Both the position numbers and the translations under genes were made by a program. Shown here one piece after another: positions 5,779 through 12,089 of a DNA stretch of 14,396 bases. The DNA is from Nostoc cf. edaphicum LEGE 07299 (GTDB taxonomy: Bacteria; Cyanobacteriota; Cyanobacteriia; Cyanobacteriales; Nostocaceae): the NCBI RefSeq assembly GCF_015207245.1, contig NZ_JADEXF010000007.1, positions 1 through 14,396 on the forward strand. The letters are read 5' to 3'. Below the pieces are notes generated by a model. It made no database searches, had not been told where the DNA came from, and worked only from the letters and a program-made list of their open reading frames with translations. Positions within the stretch are counted from its first letter, which is position 1. Each line of letters begins with the position of its first letter.

Positions 5779-7695
5779 GTGAAATTACATTGGTTACTAC
5801 CCAGCACTATTGGAACTATCTTCATGCTATCGTCGCCAGCAATGGCCGCGAGACTTGAATCTTGGCGCTTTGATGCCAATCAAAACAAGCTAGAAATTAA
5901 TACTCAAGGGGATGTTCAACCCCAAGCACAATTAATTTTTAACCCGACTCGACTAGTAATTGATTTACCAGGAACCACATTTGGCCGCCCGCAGCTAACC
6001 CAACAAGTGGGCGGTGCAATTCGTTCTATTCGTGTTGGGCAGTTTGACGAACAAACAACGCGGATAGTGGTTGAACTCACTCCTGGTTATAGTTTAGACC
6101 CCAAACGAGTGCAATTTGTGGGTACAACTGGCGATCGCTGGACAGTGCAATTACCTACGCCAGAAGCGGACAATGTACCTGCAAGAAACACTGAGGGGCA
6201 ACCAGAACAGGCTATAGCCACTGATACTTCACCCAGAACATCTACACAAACATTCCCCCCAAGAAATATTTACAATGTGGTAACAAGCGGCTCTGTAAAT
6301 CCGCTGAACACCAGACCACTGAACAACAGAATGGTTGTCGCCAAAGTGACTCAAATTGAGAACTTACAAGTCACTGGTGATGGTTTTTTTATCCGCACCA
6401 ATGGTGGTAATCCTCAAATTCAGGTAAATCGCAGCAACGATCAGAAGGCAATTAACATCGACATTGCTGGCGCGACTCTATCACCAAGTTTAGAGCAGCG
6501 AGATTTGTCGATTAATCGTTATGGTGTTAGCCGTATCCAGTTCACCCAACTGCAAACCAACCCATCTGTTGTTCGCCTGACTTTACAAGTAGATGAAAAT
6601 AGTCAAAATTGGCGAGCAACTACTAGCAGTGTTGGTGGTTTCGTGGTTCTACCCAGTCGTGGAGTTGCCCAGCTGCCTGGAAGTAACAATCCACGTCCCA
6701 TAGCACCAAGTAACACACCTGCTAACATTCAGTCTGTGCAACTGGCTAATAATGGTACACAATTGCTGATTCGAGCCGACCAAACTTTATCTGCTACAGG
6801 AGGCTGGGATAGAACCTCTGGTCTGTTCCGTATCACTATCAACAATGCTAAGTTAGCTCCCAAAGTCACAGGCCCGACTTTCAATCCTAATAGCCCGATT
6901 TTGCGGGTACGCCTGCAACCACAAGAATCCAACACTGTCACCGTCTTGGTTCAACCAGCAGCTGGAGTACAAATTGGGGAACTCAACCAAGTTGGCGACC
7001 AGCTTTTAGCTTTAGAATTACGACGCTCTAGTAGCAGCATCACACCGCCCATTGCTTTACCTCCTCTGCCATTACCAGACCAAGGACAATTACCAAATTC
7101 CATAGATAATCCCCGTCCAATCTCCCAGCCACGACCACGCCCCTCAGCTCCCAGAGGGAAATTGCTAGTAGTTATTGACCCAGGACATGGTGGAAAAGAC
7201 TCAGGTGCCCCTGGTTTGGGGGGACTTCTAGAAAAGGATGTAATTCTGCCTATTGGGAAAAGGGTAGGAGCAATTTTAGAGCAAAACGGTGTGCAAGCGG
7301 TACTAACACGAGATGCCGACTTTTTCGTAGAACTTCAGGGACGGGTAGATATTGCCAAGCGAGTTAACGCGACTTTGTTTGTCAGCATTCACGCTAATTC
7401 CATTGAGAATCGCCCTGATGTCAATGGCTTAGAAGTTTATTATTACGAGAGCGGTTATGGTCTGGCTGAAGTAGTTCGTAAAAGCATTCTCCAAGACATC
7501 GGCACTATTAAAGACCGGGGAACTCGCAAAGCCAGATTCTATGTTCTTAGGAAAAGCTCCATGCCTTCGATTTTGGTAGAAACAGGCTATATGAGTGGTT
7601 ACGAGGATAATCCCAGATTGGGAACACCAGAATATCAAAATCGGATGGCAGAAGCGATCGCTCGTGGCATTCTAAAATACTTACAGCAGAGGTAA
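5779..7695 (+). CDS. amiC: Exported N-acetylmuramoyl-L-alanine amidase, AmiC type with AMIN domains
   Basis: This zinc enzyme cuts the bond between N-acetylmuramic acid and the L-alanine of the stem peptide. In filamentous cyanobacteria such amidases open nanopores in the septal wall for cell-cell junctions and are needed for heterocyst maturation. GTG 5779 follows AGGAG by 8 bases. A signal peptide covers residues 1-23 (cut near SPAMA). Three similar beta-rich AMIN-like units lie at about 25-125, 190-294 and 316-415, then a Pro/Arg-rich linker to about 458, then Amidase_3 to the end (638). Zinc ligands are His470 (DPGHGG), Glu485 (LLEKD) and His538 (SIHAN); catalytic Glu601 lies in LVETGY. 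All are present. In PCC 7120 and N. punctiforme two such genes lie in tandem (amiC1-amiC2, as I recall); here there is one, so which one it matches is open. murI follows. Confidence 0.93.
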   Translation: MKLHWLLPSTIGTIFMLSSPAMAARLESWRFDANQNKLEINTQGDVQPQAQLIFNPTRLVIDLPGTTFGRPQLTQQVGGAIRSIRVGQFDEQTTRIVVELTPGYSLDPKRVQFVGTTGDRWTVQLPTPEADNVPARNTEGQPEQAIATDTSPRTSTQTFPPRNIYNVVTSGSVNPLNTRPLNNRMVVAKVTQIENLQVTGDGFFIRTNGGNPQIQVNRSNDQKAINIDIAGATLSPSLEQRDLSINRYGVSRIQFTQLQTNPSVVRLTLQVDENSQNWRATTSSVGGFVVLPSRGVAQLPGSNNPRPIAPSNTPANIQSVQLANNGTQLLIRADQTLSATGGWDRTSGLFRITINNAKLAPKVTGPTFNPNSPILRVRLQPQESNTVTVLVQPAAGVQIGELNQVGDQLLALELRRSSSSITPPIALPPLPLPDQGQLPNSIDNPRPISQPRPRPSAPRGKLLVVIDPGHGGKDSGAPGLGGLLEKDVILPIGKRVGAILEQNGVQAVLTRDADFFVELQGRVDIAKRVNATLFVSIHANSIENRPDVNGLEVYYYESGYGLAEVVRKSILQDIGTIKDRGTRKARFYVLRKSSMPSILVETGYMSGYEDNPRLGTPEYQNRMAEAIARGILKYLQQR

Positions 7696-7745
7696 TATAG
7701 TACAAATTACTAGTTAAAGAGGTGGTATTTAAACTTCTTTGAGGC

Positions 7746-7789
7746 GCAGAATTTAGTGGTCAAATTGGAGATTGTCTGCTAAATTCTGT
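7746..7789 (+). terminator. Hairpin between amiC and murI
   Basis: CAGAATTTAG (7747-7756) and CTAAATTCTG (7779-7788) pair perfectly; in RNA the stem extends inward by two G-U pairs and one G-C pair and outward by one G-U. TATTTT follows, a weak U-run. It lies 50 bases after the amiC stop and about 36 before the murI start, so it may terminate or attenuate amiC transcription, or be a murI leader hairpin. TTGGAG (7765) with TATTTT (7789), 18 bases apart, is a weak promoter candidate overlapping it. Confidence 0.4.
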
Positions 7790-7824
7790 ATTTTAAATCC
7801 CAAAACCTAAATATATATCTGCCT

Positions 7825-8691
7825 GTGTATTCATCTTCCATTTTTGAAGGGAATCTTGACGATTTTTCCGAGCGAGAACCCCAACGTGCCCCAATTGGCA
7901 TCTTTGATAGTGGTGTGGGTGGGCTAACAGTACTGCGACAAGTATATCGACAACTCCCCAATGAATCAATTGTTTACTTTGGGGATACAGCTAGACTTCC
8001 TTACGGAATTCGTTCACAAGCAGAAATTTTACGATTTACACGTGAAATTATTACCTGGCTACAACAGCAGCAGGTAAAAATGGTAATTATGGCTTGCAAC
8101 ACCAGTTCTGCCTTAGCCCTAGAAACCGTGCGTCAAGAATTCAGCATACCTATTTTGGGAGTAATCCTACCAGGTGCAAAAGCTGCGGTGCAGCAAGGAA
8201 AGCGGATTGGTGTAATTGCCACTCCAGCTACAGCTAAAAGTAATGCTTATAAGCACGCTATTCTCGAAATTGCTCCCGATGTCCAAGTCTGGCAAGTTGG
8301 ATGTCCAGAGTTTGTGCCACTGATTGAGCAAAACCGCATTCACGATCCTTACACTGCTGAAGTCGCACGAGCCTACCTAGAGCCTTTATTAGAGCAGGAA
8401 ATTGACACCCTAGTTCACGGCTGTACTCATTATCCCCACCTTACACCAGTACTGCGATCGCTCCTCCCCTCTCAAGTTCAGTTGGTCGATCCAGCTGTTC
8501 ATGTTGTGGCAGCTTGTGCGCAAGAACTAGACTTACTAGGCTTAAGAAATACTCATTTACCATTACCAACTCGCTTCGCCGTCAGCGGTTGTCCGCAACA
8601 GTTTTCCCAATCAGGAGTGCAGTGGCTAGGCTATACCCCAATGGTTGAAGAGGTTTCTTTCACCGATATCGCTATTTCCCAACTCCAATAA
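7825..8691 (+). CDS. murI: Glutamate racemase
   Basis: MurI makes D-glutamate from L-glutamate without a cofactor for the peptidoglycan stem peptide; it acts in the cytoplasm. The product has 288 residues, with a short variable N-terminus before the conserved core APIGIFDSGVGGLTV. Active-site landmarks are Asp28-Ser29 (FDSGVGG), proton donor/acceptor Cys91 (MACNTSSA), and Cys200 with His202 (HGCTHYP); YFGDTARLPYG is also typical. All catalytic residues are present. The GTG start at 7825 has no clear Shine-Dalgarno; no ATG is available before the core, so a few residues of uncertainty remain. It lies 129 bases after the amidase gene, which fits a wall-synthesis pairing. Confidence 0.95.
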   Translation: MYSSSIFEGNLDDFSEREPQRAPIGIFDSGVGGLTVLRQVYRQLPNESIVYFGDTARLPYGIRSQAEILRFTREIITWLQQQQVKMVIMACNTSSALALETVRQEFSIPILGVILPGAKAAVQQGKRIGVIATPATAKSNAYKHAILEIAPDVQVWQVGCPEFVPLIEQNRIHDPYTAEVARAYLEPLLEQEIDTLVHGCTHYPHLTPVLRSLLPSQVQLVDPAVHVVAACAQELDLLGLRNTHLPLPTRFAVSGCPQQFSQSGVQWLGYTPMVEEVSFTDIAISQLQ

Positions 8692-8697
8692 AACTAA

Positions 8698-8783
8698 TTA
8701 GTCCTTAGTCTTTAGTCCTTAGTCATTTATCGAAACAAAGGACAAAGGACAAATGACTATTGACTATTGACTATTAACTGATA
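8698..8783. repeat. STRR block after murI
   Basis: Four TTAGTCN heptads (8698-8725) and, after a short gap, seven heptads of ACAAAGG, ACAAATG, ACTATTG, ACTATTA and ACTGATA type (8735-8783). TAGTCATTT (8720-8728) and AAATGACTA (8751-8759) are perfect inverted arms, so the block can fold and may serve as a murI terminator. The right end overlaps the last codons and TAG stop of the small minus-strand gene. Confidence 0.8.
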
Positions 8784-8937
8784 TCTCCTGCTTGTGTTTT
8801 CCTTCGGTAGATGAAGGGAAACTTGTAGGAACAGTCTTTGTACCCGTTCGCTTCGCCAGTGCTAATAACAGGTAGACTGTGAACAAATATCCAGAGGCTA
8901 AAATAAAAATCATCATAGGTATACTTCCGTAAATCAT
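8764..8937 (-). CDS. Small one-span membrane protein, 57 residues
   Basis: Translated by hand; I do not recognise the family. The peptide starts MIYGSIPMMIFILASGYLF, has one strong membrane segment at about residues 5-28, then a basic step (AKRTGTK) and a polar tail rich in Ser, Thr, Lys and Gln. The charge pattern suggests an N-out, C-in span. Met1 (8937) has only weak ribosome binding sequence; Met8 (8916) is preceded by GGAAG at 7 bases and may be the true start, giving 50 residues. The final residues and stop come from the STRR heptads. It converges on murI. Small thylakoid or plasma membrane proteins are common in cyanobacteria, but no partner can be named from sequence. Confidence 0.6.
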   Translation of the reverse strand: MIYGSIPMMIFILASGYLFTVYLLLALAKRTGTKTVPTSFPSSTEGKHKQEISVNSQ

Positions 8938-9217
8938 TGTTCTACTAGCACCCTTCTAAACGAATATAAAATTTCATACAATTAGTAGAACCTCAGCCAA
9001 GCAAGTGCATTCTTGATGACTGTAGTTTCCTATGGTAAAATTACCTATAGAGATAAAATCCTCTACGGACAAAGAATTTATGACCTAATGCGACTTCTTG
9101 CAAACCATAGATCCCACAGCAGTTAGCTTGCCGTTTAGCAATCTAAAACTACGATTCTCAGCGGTCTACTCGATCTGCTTTATTTTTGCTCAAACTGCTG
9201 TGAAAAGAGCAATGCTT

Positions 9218-9248
9218 GCGCTCTACGTGCGCGGAGTACGTGTAGCGC
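9218..9248. repeat. Nostoc-type palindromic interspersed repeat
   Basis: GCGCTCTACGT (9218-9228) pairs with ACGTGTAGCGC (9238-9248) with one mismatch and one wobble, around a 9-base G/C-rich loop. It is followed by CTTCCCATAGGG. The G/C content stands out from the A/T-rich surroundings. Repeats with GCGCTACGCGTAGCGC-like cores are scattered in heterocystous cyanobacterial genomes. Confidence 0.6.
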
Positions 9249-9734
9249 CTTCCCATAGGGATATCACACAGCTCCAAACCAGGAGTTTTGCCTATCGTAG
9301 GAAAAATTAAAGAATTTATTCCCTTAATCTAACCGACGAATACTTATTTTAGAATCACAACACCAAGCCAGTAAAATCAACTAGTCGCTGACTTAACTTT
9401 CGGGGTGCGAATATCTTACAAAATTTAAAATTCCTATATGTTAGCGTAACACAACGACCCTGGATTTTGAGCTTATTCGGCTGCTAAATTTCAAATTTTT
9501 GAAGAGCTACACCTCAATCTGGATAAATTTAGCCTTACCTCTTGGCGACAAATTTAAATTGCTTCCTTTTTGTCAATAAGTAATATTGCTTAAATTATCT
9601 GTGGAACTGTGGCAAGAAAGGTGAGATGAGAAACTACTTAACACAATTTAATCTGGCATTTATCCCGTGTACTGAGAATTAATGTTTCAAGTTAGTTTAA
9701 AGTTTGAGAAACACCAATTAAGTACAATTGCTTA

Positions 9735-9763
9735 TTGACAAAAATTTTGGCAACCTTAATTAT
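9735..9763 (+). promoter_or_regulatory. Candidate sds promoter
   Basis: TTGACA (9735-9740), a 17-base spacer, then AATTAT (9758-9763, 4 of 6 to consensus). The start would be near 9770, leaving a leader of about 113 bases to the sds ATG. Sequence fit only. Confidence 0.38.
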
Positions 9764-9882
9764 CACCCATAGACTCATAAAAACGGGATTACCTGATGAA
9801 AACTTTGCGCTGGCACAGGGTTATCTTAAAATGAGTATAGGATATGTAAACTTTCGTAACCTAAGTCAGAGTCCGCCCATCC

Positions 9883-10854
9883 ATGACCCCAGCCACCTCC
9901 CTGTTTACCCCTGTGGAAGCAGACCTGCGACTACTAGCAGATAACCTAAAACAGCTAGTTGGAAATCGCCACCCCATTCTGTTTGCAGCAGCCGAACATT
10001 TATTCGGAGCTGGGGGAAAGCGTATCAGACCAGCAATTGTCCTGCTAATATCGCGGGCAACAATGTTAGAACAAGATATCACACCGCGTCATCGCCGCCT
10101 TGCTGAGATTACAGAAATGATTCACACAGCAAGCTTGGTACATGATGATGTGGTAGATGAATCAGACGTGCGGCGAGGCGTTCCTACCGTTCACAGTTTG
10201 TTCGGGAACCGCATTGCCATCTTAGCAGGAGATTTTCTCTTTGCCCAATCCTCCTGGTATTTAGCAAACTTGGACAATTTGGAGGTAGTGAAACTCCTCT
10301 CAGAAGTCATTATGGATCTGGCTACTGGGGAGATTCAGCAGGGACTAAATCGTTTTGATGCTGGTATCTCTATTGAAACTTACATTGAGAAGAGTTACTA
10401 CAAAACAGCTTCATTAATTGCCAATAGTTCTAAAGCTGCTGGGTTACTCAGTGAAGTTTCGCGAGAAACTGTTGAGCATCTATATAGCTACGGTCGTCAT
10501 TTTGGTATAGCATTTCAAATTGTTGATGACATTTTAGATTTCACCAGTACAACAGATACCTTGGGTAAACCAGTGGGGTCGGATCTCAAAAGTGGTAATC
10601 TAACTGCACCCGTTTTATTTGCTTTGGCAGAAAAACCATCTTTGGAAGTGCTGATTGAACGAGAGTTTGCTCAAGAAGGAGATTTAGAGCAAGCACTAGC
10701 ATTGATTCAAGATAGTCAAGGTATACAGCAGGCGCGAGAGTTAGCTGCTCACCATGCTAAGTTGGCAATTGAACATCTTGCAGTTCTCCCATTCTCAGAA
10801 TCCCACCAGGCATTGATTAACATCGCTGAGTACACACTGAGTCGCCTCTATTAA
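9883..10854 (+). CDS. sds: All-trans long-chain prenyl (solanesyl-type) diphosphate synthase
   Basis: This enzyme condenses isopentenyl diphosphate units onto an allylic starter to give the all-trans C45-type diphosphate that becomes the plastoquinone side chain. The 323-residue length is normal. Motifs in order are GGKRIRP near residue 45, the first Asp-rich motif DDVVDESDVRRG from Asp88, KTASLI near 180, FQIVDDILDF with Asp215-Asp216-x-x-Asp219, and GKPVGSDLKSGNLTAP. The residue five before the first motif is a small Ala (Ala83), as expected for long products since nothing blocks the growing chain. The ATG at 9883 has no clear Shine-Dalgarno but the coding match begins right away (FTPVEADLRLL). 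It is preceded by a long spacer and probably transcribed alone. Confidence 0.93.
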   Translation: MTPATSLFTPVEADLRLLADNLKQLVGNRHPILFAAAEHLFGAGGKRIRPAIVLLISRATMLEQDITPRHRRLAEITEMIHTASLVHDDVVDESDVRRGVPTVHSLFGNRIAILAGDFLFAQSSWYLANLDNLEVVKLLSEVIMDLATGEIQQGLNRFDAGISIETYIEKSYYKTASLIANSSKAAGLLSEVSRETVEHLYSYGRHFGIAFQIVDDILDFTSTTDTLGKPVGSDLKSGNLTAPVLFALAEKPSLEVLIEREFAQEGDLEQALALIQDSQGIQQARELAAHHAKLAIEHLAVLPFSESHQALINIAEYTLSRLY

Positions 10855-10872
10855 ATCAGTTATCAGAGTTCT

Positions 10873-11021
10873 CAGGTAGAAAGTGGGGATTTAGATGTAG
10901 GTTGGTTGTGGCTTCCGTAACGTACCTAAAACCTAAAATGTTGTGTTGTGCTAACGCTTTAACACACTAAAGCAGTTTTATGTTTAATCCAATCCACTTA
11001 TTTAGCAGGTAGAAAGTGGGG
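10873..11021. repeat. 16-base direct repeat pair
   Basis: CAGGTAGAAAGTGGGG occurs exactly at 10873-10888 and again at 11006-11021, 133 bases apart start to start. Flanking bases diverge at once on both sides. It could be the footprint of a local duplication or insertion, or two copies of a protein-binding site; nothing between the copies codes for a transposase. Confidence 0.6.
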
Positions 11022-11361
11022 TTTTCTTTGGAAGTTCTTTGGGATTTCCAAAAAATAAATTACTACTACTTGTAGGGTGGATAGTATTCGACTGAGCGCT
11101 CACTCTAAAAACTTGCCCGCTTTTGGTTACTGGGCAACTCACGATCAAGAATCGGATATTTTTTGATGTGAAAGTTTTTAAGTATAAAACTCTGCTTCAC
11201 TAGCAAACTAAAACTTTAAACCGAAAAAATGTTCACTGATAACTGTTTTTTAATCAATTCTAGGTTTCACCAAGAGTTGAGTTAGTCGCATGGTGTAACG
11301 GAAAGAAAAAATTTATTTTTTCACTGATTTAGAAAACTTTTTTAAAAGAATTTGAGATTTA

Positions 11362-11411
11362 AAATTTTGGATGTGGGATTGTATCTAAAAAACTCCACAT
11401 CCAAATTTTTT
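11362..11411. terminator. Strong intrinsic terminator between convergent genes
   Basis: TTTGGATGTGG (11366-11376) pairs perfectly with CCACATCCAAA (11395-11405) around an 18-base loop, with further A/T pairing possible outside. Six T residues follow on the plus strand (11406-11411), giving a good rho-independent terminator for transcription from the sds side. Its other edge abuts the stop codon of the minus-strand gene, and the A/T flank could serve that direction too. Confidence 0.75.
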
Positions 11412-11885
11412 CTATGCAATATCAGGGGGGATCTGTTTAGGCGATCGCTGTTGTCGTAACTGTTTCTGCATGAGTTTTTCTAGTTCAGTTCGCCGAACTT
11501 CGACGGTATGGGTGGTCTTACCCGGCGTCTCCAAAAAAACGATACTATCTACGGGTTCTAATGCCACCAATTGGAACAAAATATGGGTGACAGGAGTAAT
11601 TTTAGCTAGCATTTGAGGGTCAAGCCCATCAGGGGAAATTAGAGAGACATCCTGTATGGTAGGGAAAGCGTAAATCACACGCTTTTCCAATCCTGGATTA
11701 GCACGATTGCTCAACGTAGTTAAAACCCAGCTTGCCTCCGAATTTTGGAGAATGTAGTACTGGGAGTAGCGTAATTTTTGAGCGATCGCTCTAAGGGCAG
11801 GAGCAATTGCTGCAACAAGATGTGGTGTTATACCATCGCGGGGTGCATTGTCAATCAGCAATTGAATTTGTGCTTCTAAATCCAT
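11412..11885 (-). CDS. Conserved-looking cyanobacterial protein of unknown function
   Basis: I do not recognise a named family. From ATG 11885 the product has 157 residues (MDLEAQIQLLIDNAPRDGIT); an earlier in-frame ATG at 11924 would add 13. Neither has a good ribosome binding site. It looks soluble and mixed alpha/beta: a helical N-terminal half (LVAAIAPALRAIAQKLRYSQ), then strands YYILQ, WVLTTL, KRVIYAFP, ILFQLVAL and SIVFLE, and a charged C-terminal helix (RRTELEKLMQKQLRQQR). No signal peptide, membrane span or Cys/His metal site is seen. It diverges from hetZ, and its coding sequence contains the likely HetR site and distal hetZ promoter, so its reading frame may be conserved partly for that reason. 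Confidence 0.85.
   Translation of the reverse strand: MDLEAQIQLLIDNAPRDGITPHLVAAIAPALRAIAQKLRYSQYYILQNSEASWVLTTLSNRANPGLEKRVIYAFPTIQDVSLISPDGLDPQMLAKITPVTHILFQLVALEPVDSIVFLETPGKTTHTVEVRRTELEKLMQKQLRQQRSPKQIPPDIA
11615..11630 (+). promoter_or_regulatory. HetR recognition-like site for hetZ, inside the upstream gene
   Basis: GAGGGTCAAGCCCATC is a near-palindrome with GGG/CCC half-sites. It matches 14 of 16 bases of the HetR-binding sequence of Anabaena hetZ as I remember it (GAGGGTCTAGCCCAGC). It lies 460-475 bases before the hetZ ATG, in codons for DGLDPQ of the minus-strand gene. HetR is the master activator of heterocyst differentiation and hetZ is one of its direct targets. Binding here is inferred. 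Confidence 0.6.
11655..11660 (+). promoter_or_regulatory. Candidate -10 element of the distal hetZ promoter
   Basis: TATGGT lies 24 bases after the HetR-like site and would start transcription near 11667, about 423 bases before the hetZ ATG. I recall a mapped developmental start near -425 in Anabaena PCC 7120. There is no good -35, as expected for an activator-dependent promoter. The placement rests on memory and spacing. Confidence 0.35.
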
Positions 11886-11941
11886 AATGACTTGTATACG
11901 ACTCTTGGGTAATGGCAATAACATCTATCAAGTGTGAACAA

Positions 11942-11994
11942 TCCCATCAGAATTGGGAATAATAAAATCAGCCATATCCTAAATATAGGATTGG
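11942..11994. promoter_or_regulatory. Two dyads in the hetZ-proximal upstream region
   Basis: TCCCA-N7-TGGGA (11942-11958) and CCA-T-ATCCTA-AATA-TAGGAT-TGG (11972-11994, nine pairs with one bulged T) lie roughly 95-150 bases before the hetZ ATG, between hetZ and the divergent gene. They could be operators or leader hairpins; neither fits the HetR, NtcA or LexA pattern. Confidence 0.4.
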
Positions 11995-12089
11995 TCTGCG
12001 TTTAGCTTATACGTAAAACCAAACCAGCCAATACCCACAGTCGTACAGGTTGTATTTAAGTAAGTTAGGGTCTTTTGAAAACCAAGACT

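Larger units (their letters stand above)
8938..9882. other. Long gene-poor spacer before sds
   Basis: In 945 bases I find no convincing gene. A 70-codon open frame at 9098-9310 runs through a palindromic repeat and has no family look. Contents seen are a GGTAA/TTACC dyad near 9030-9050, the palindrome at 9218-9248, A/T-rich stretches with short dyads (TTCAAA-TT-TTTGAA near 9490-9505), and a candidate sds promoter at 9735-9763. Room remains for an unrecognised small RNA. Confidence 0.5.
10855..11411. other. Spacer between sds and the converging unknown gene
   Basis: The 557 bases hold no gene I can support. Seen are a TTATCAG heptad at the sds stop (10860-10866), a 16-base direct repeat (10873 and 11006), a GTGTTGTGCTAACGC-type segment with AACAC/GTGTT pairing near 10942-10967 that looks like a degenerate interspersed repeat, two near-copies of TTCTTTGG (about 11023-11042), an A/T dyad GAAAAAAT/ATTTTTTC at 11305-11322, and a terminator at 11362-11411. 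Confidence 0.5.

Noticed and set aside
9098..9310. 70-codon frame in the spacer before sds
   Set aside because: Runs through a palindromic interspersed repeat and has no ribosome binding site or recognisable feature.
9735..9944. 69-codon frame overlapping the sds start
   Set aside because: Overlaps the first 62 bases of sds out of frame, begins within the candidate promoter, and lacks coding features.
11976..11991. HetR site in the hetZ-proximal dyad ATCCTA-AATA-TAGGAT
   Set aside because: Lacks the GGG/CCC half-sites; the distal site at 11615 fits far better.
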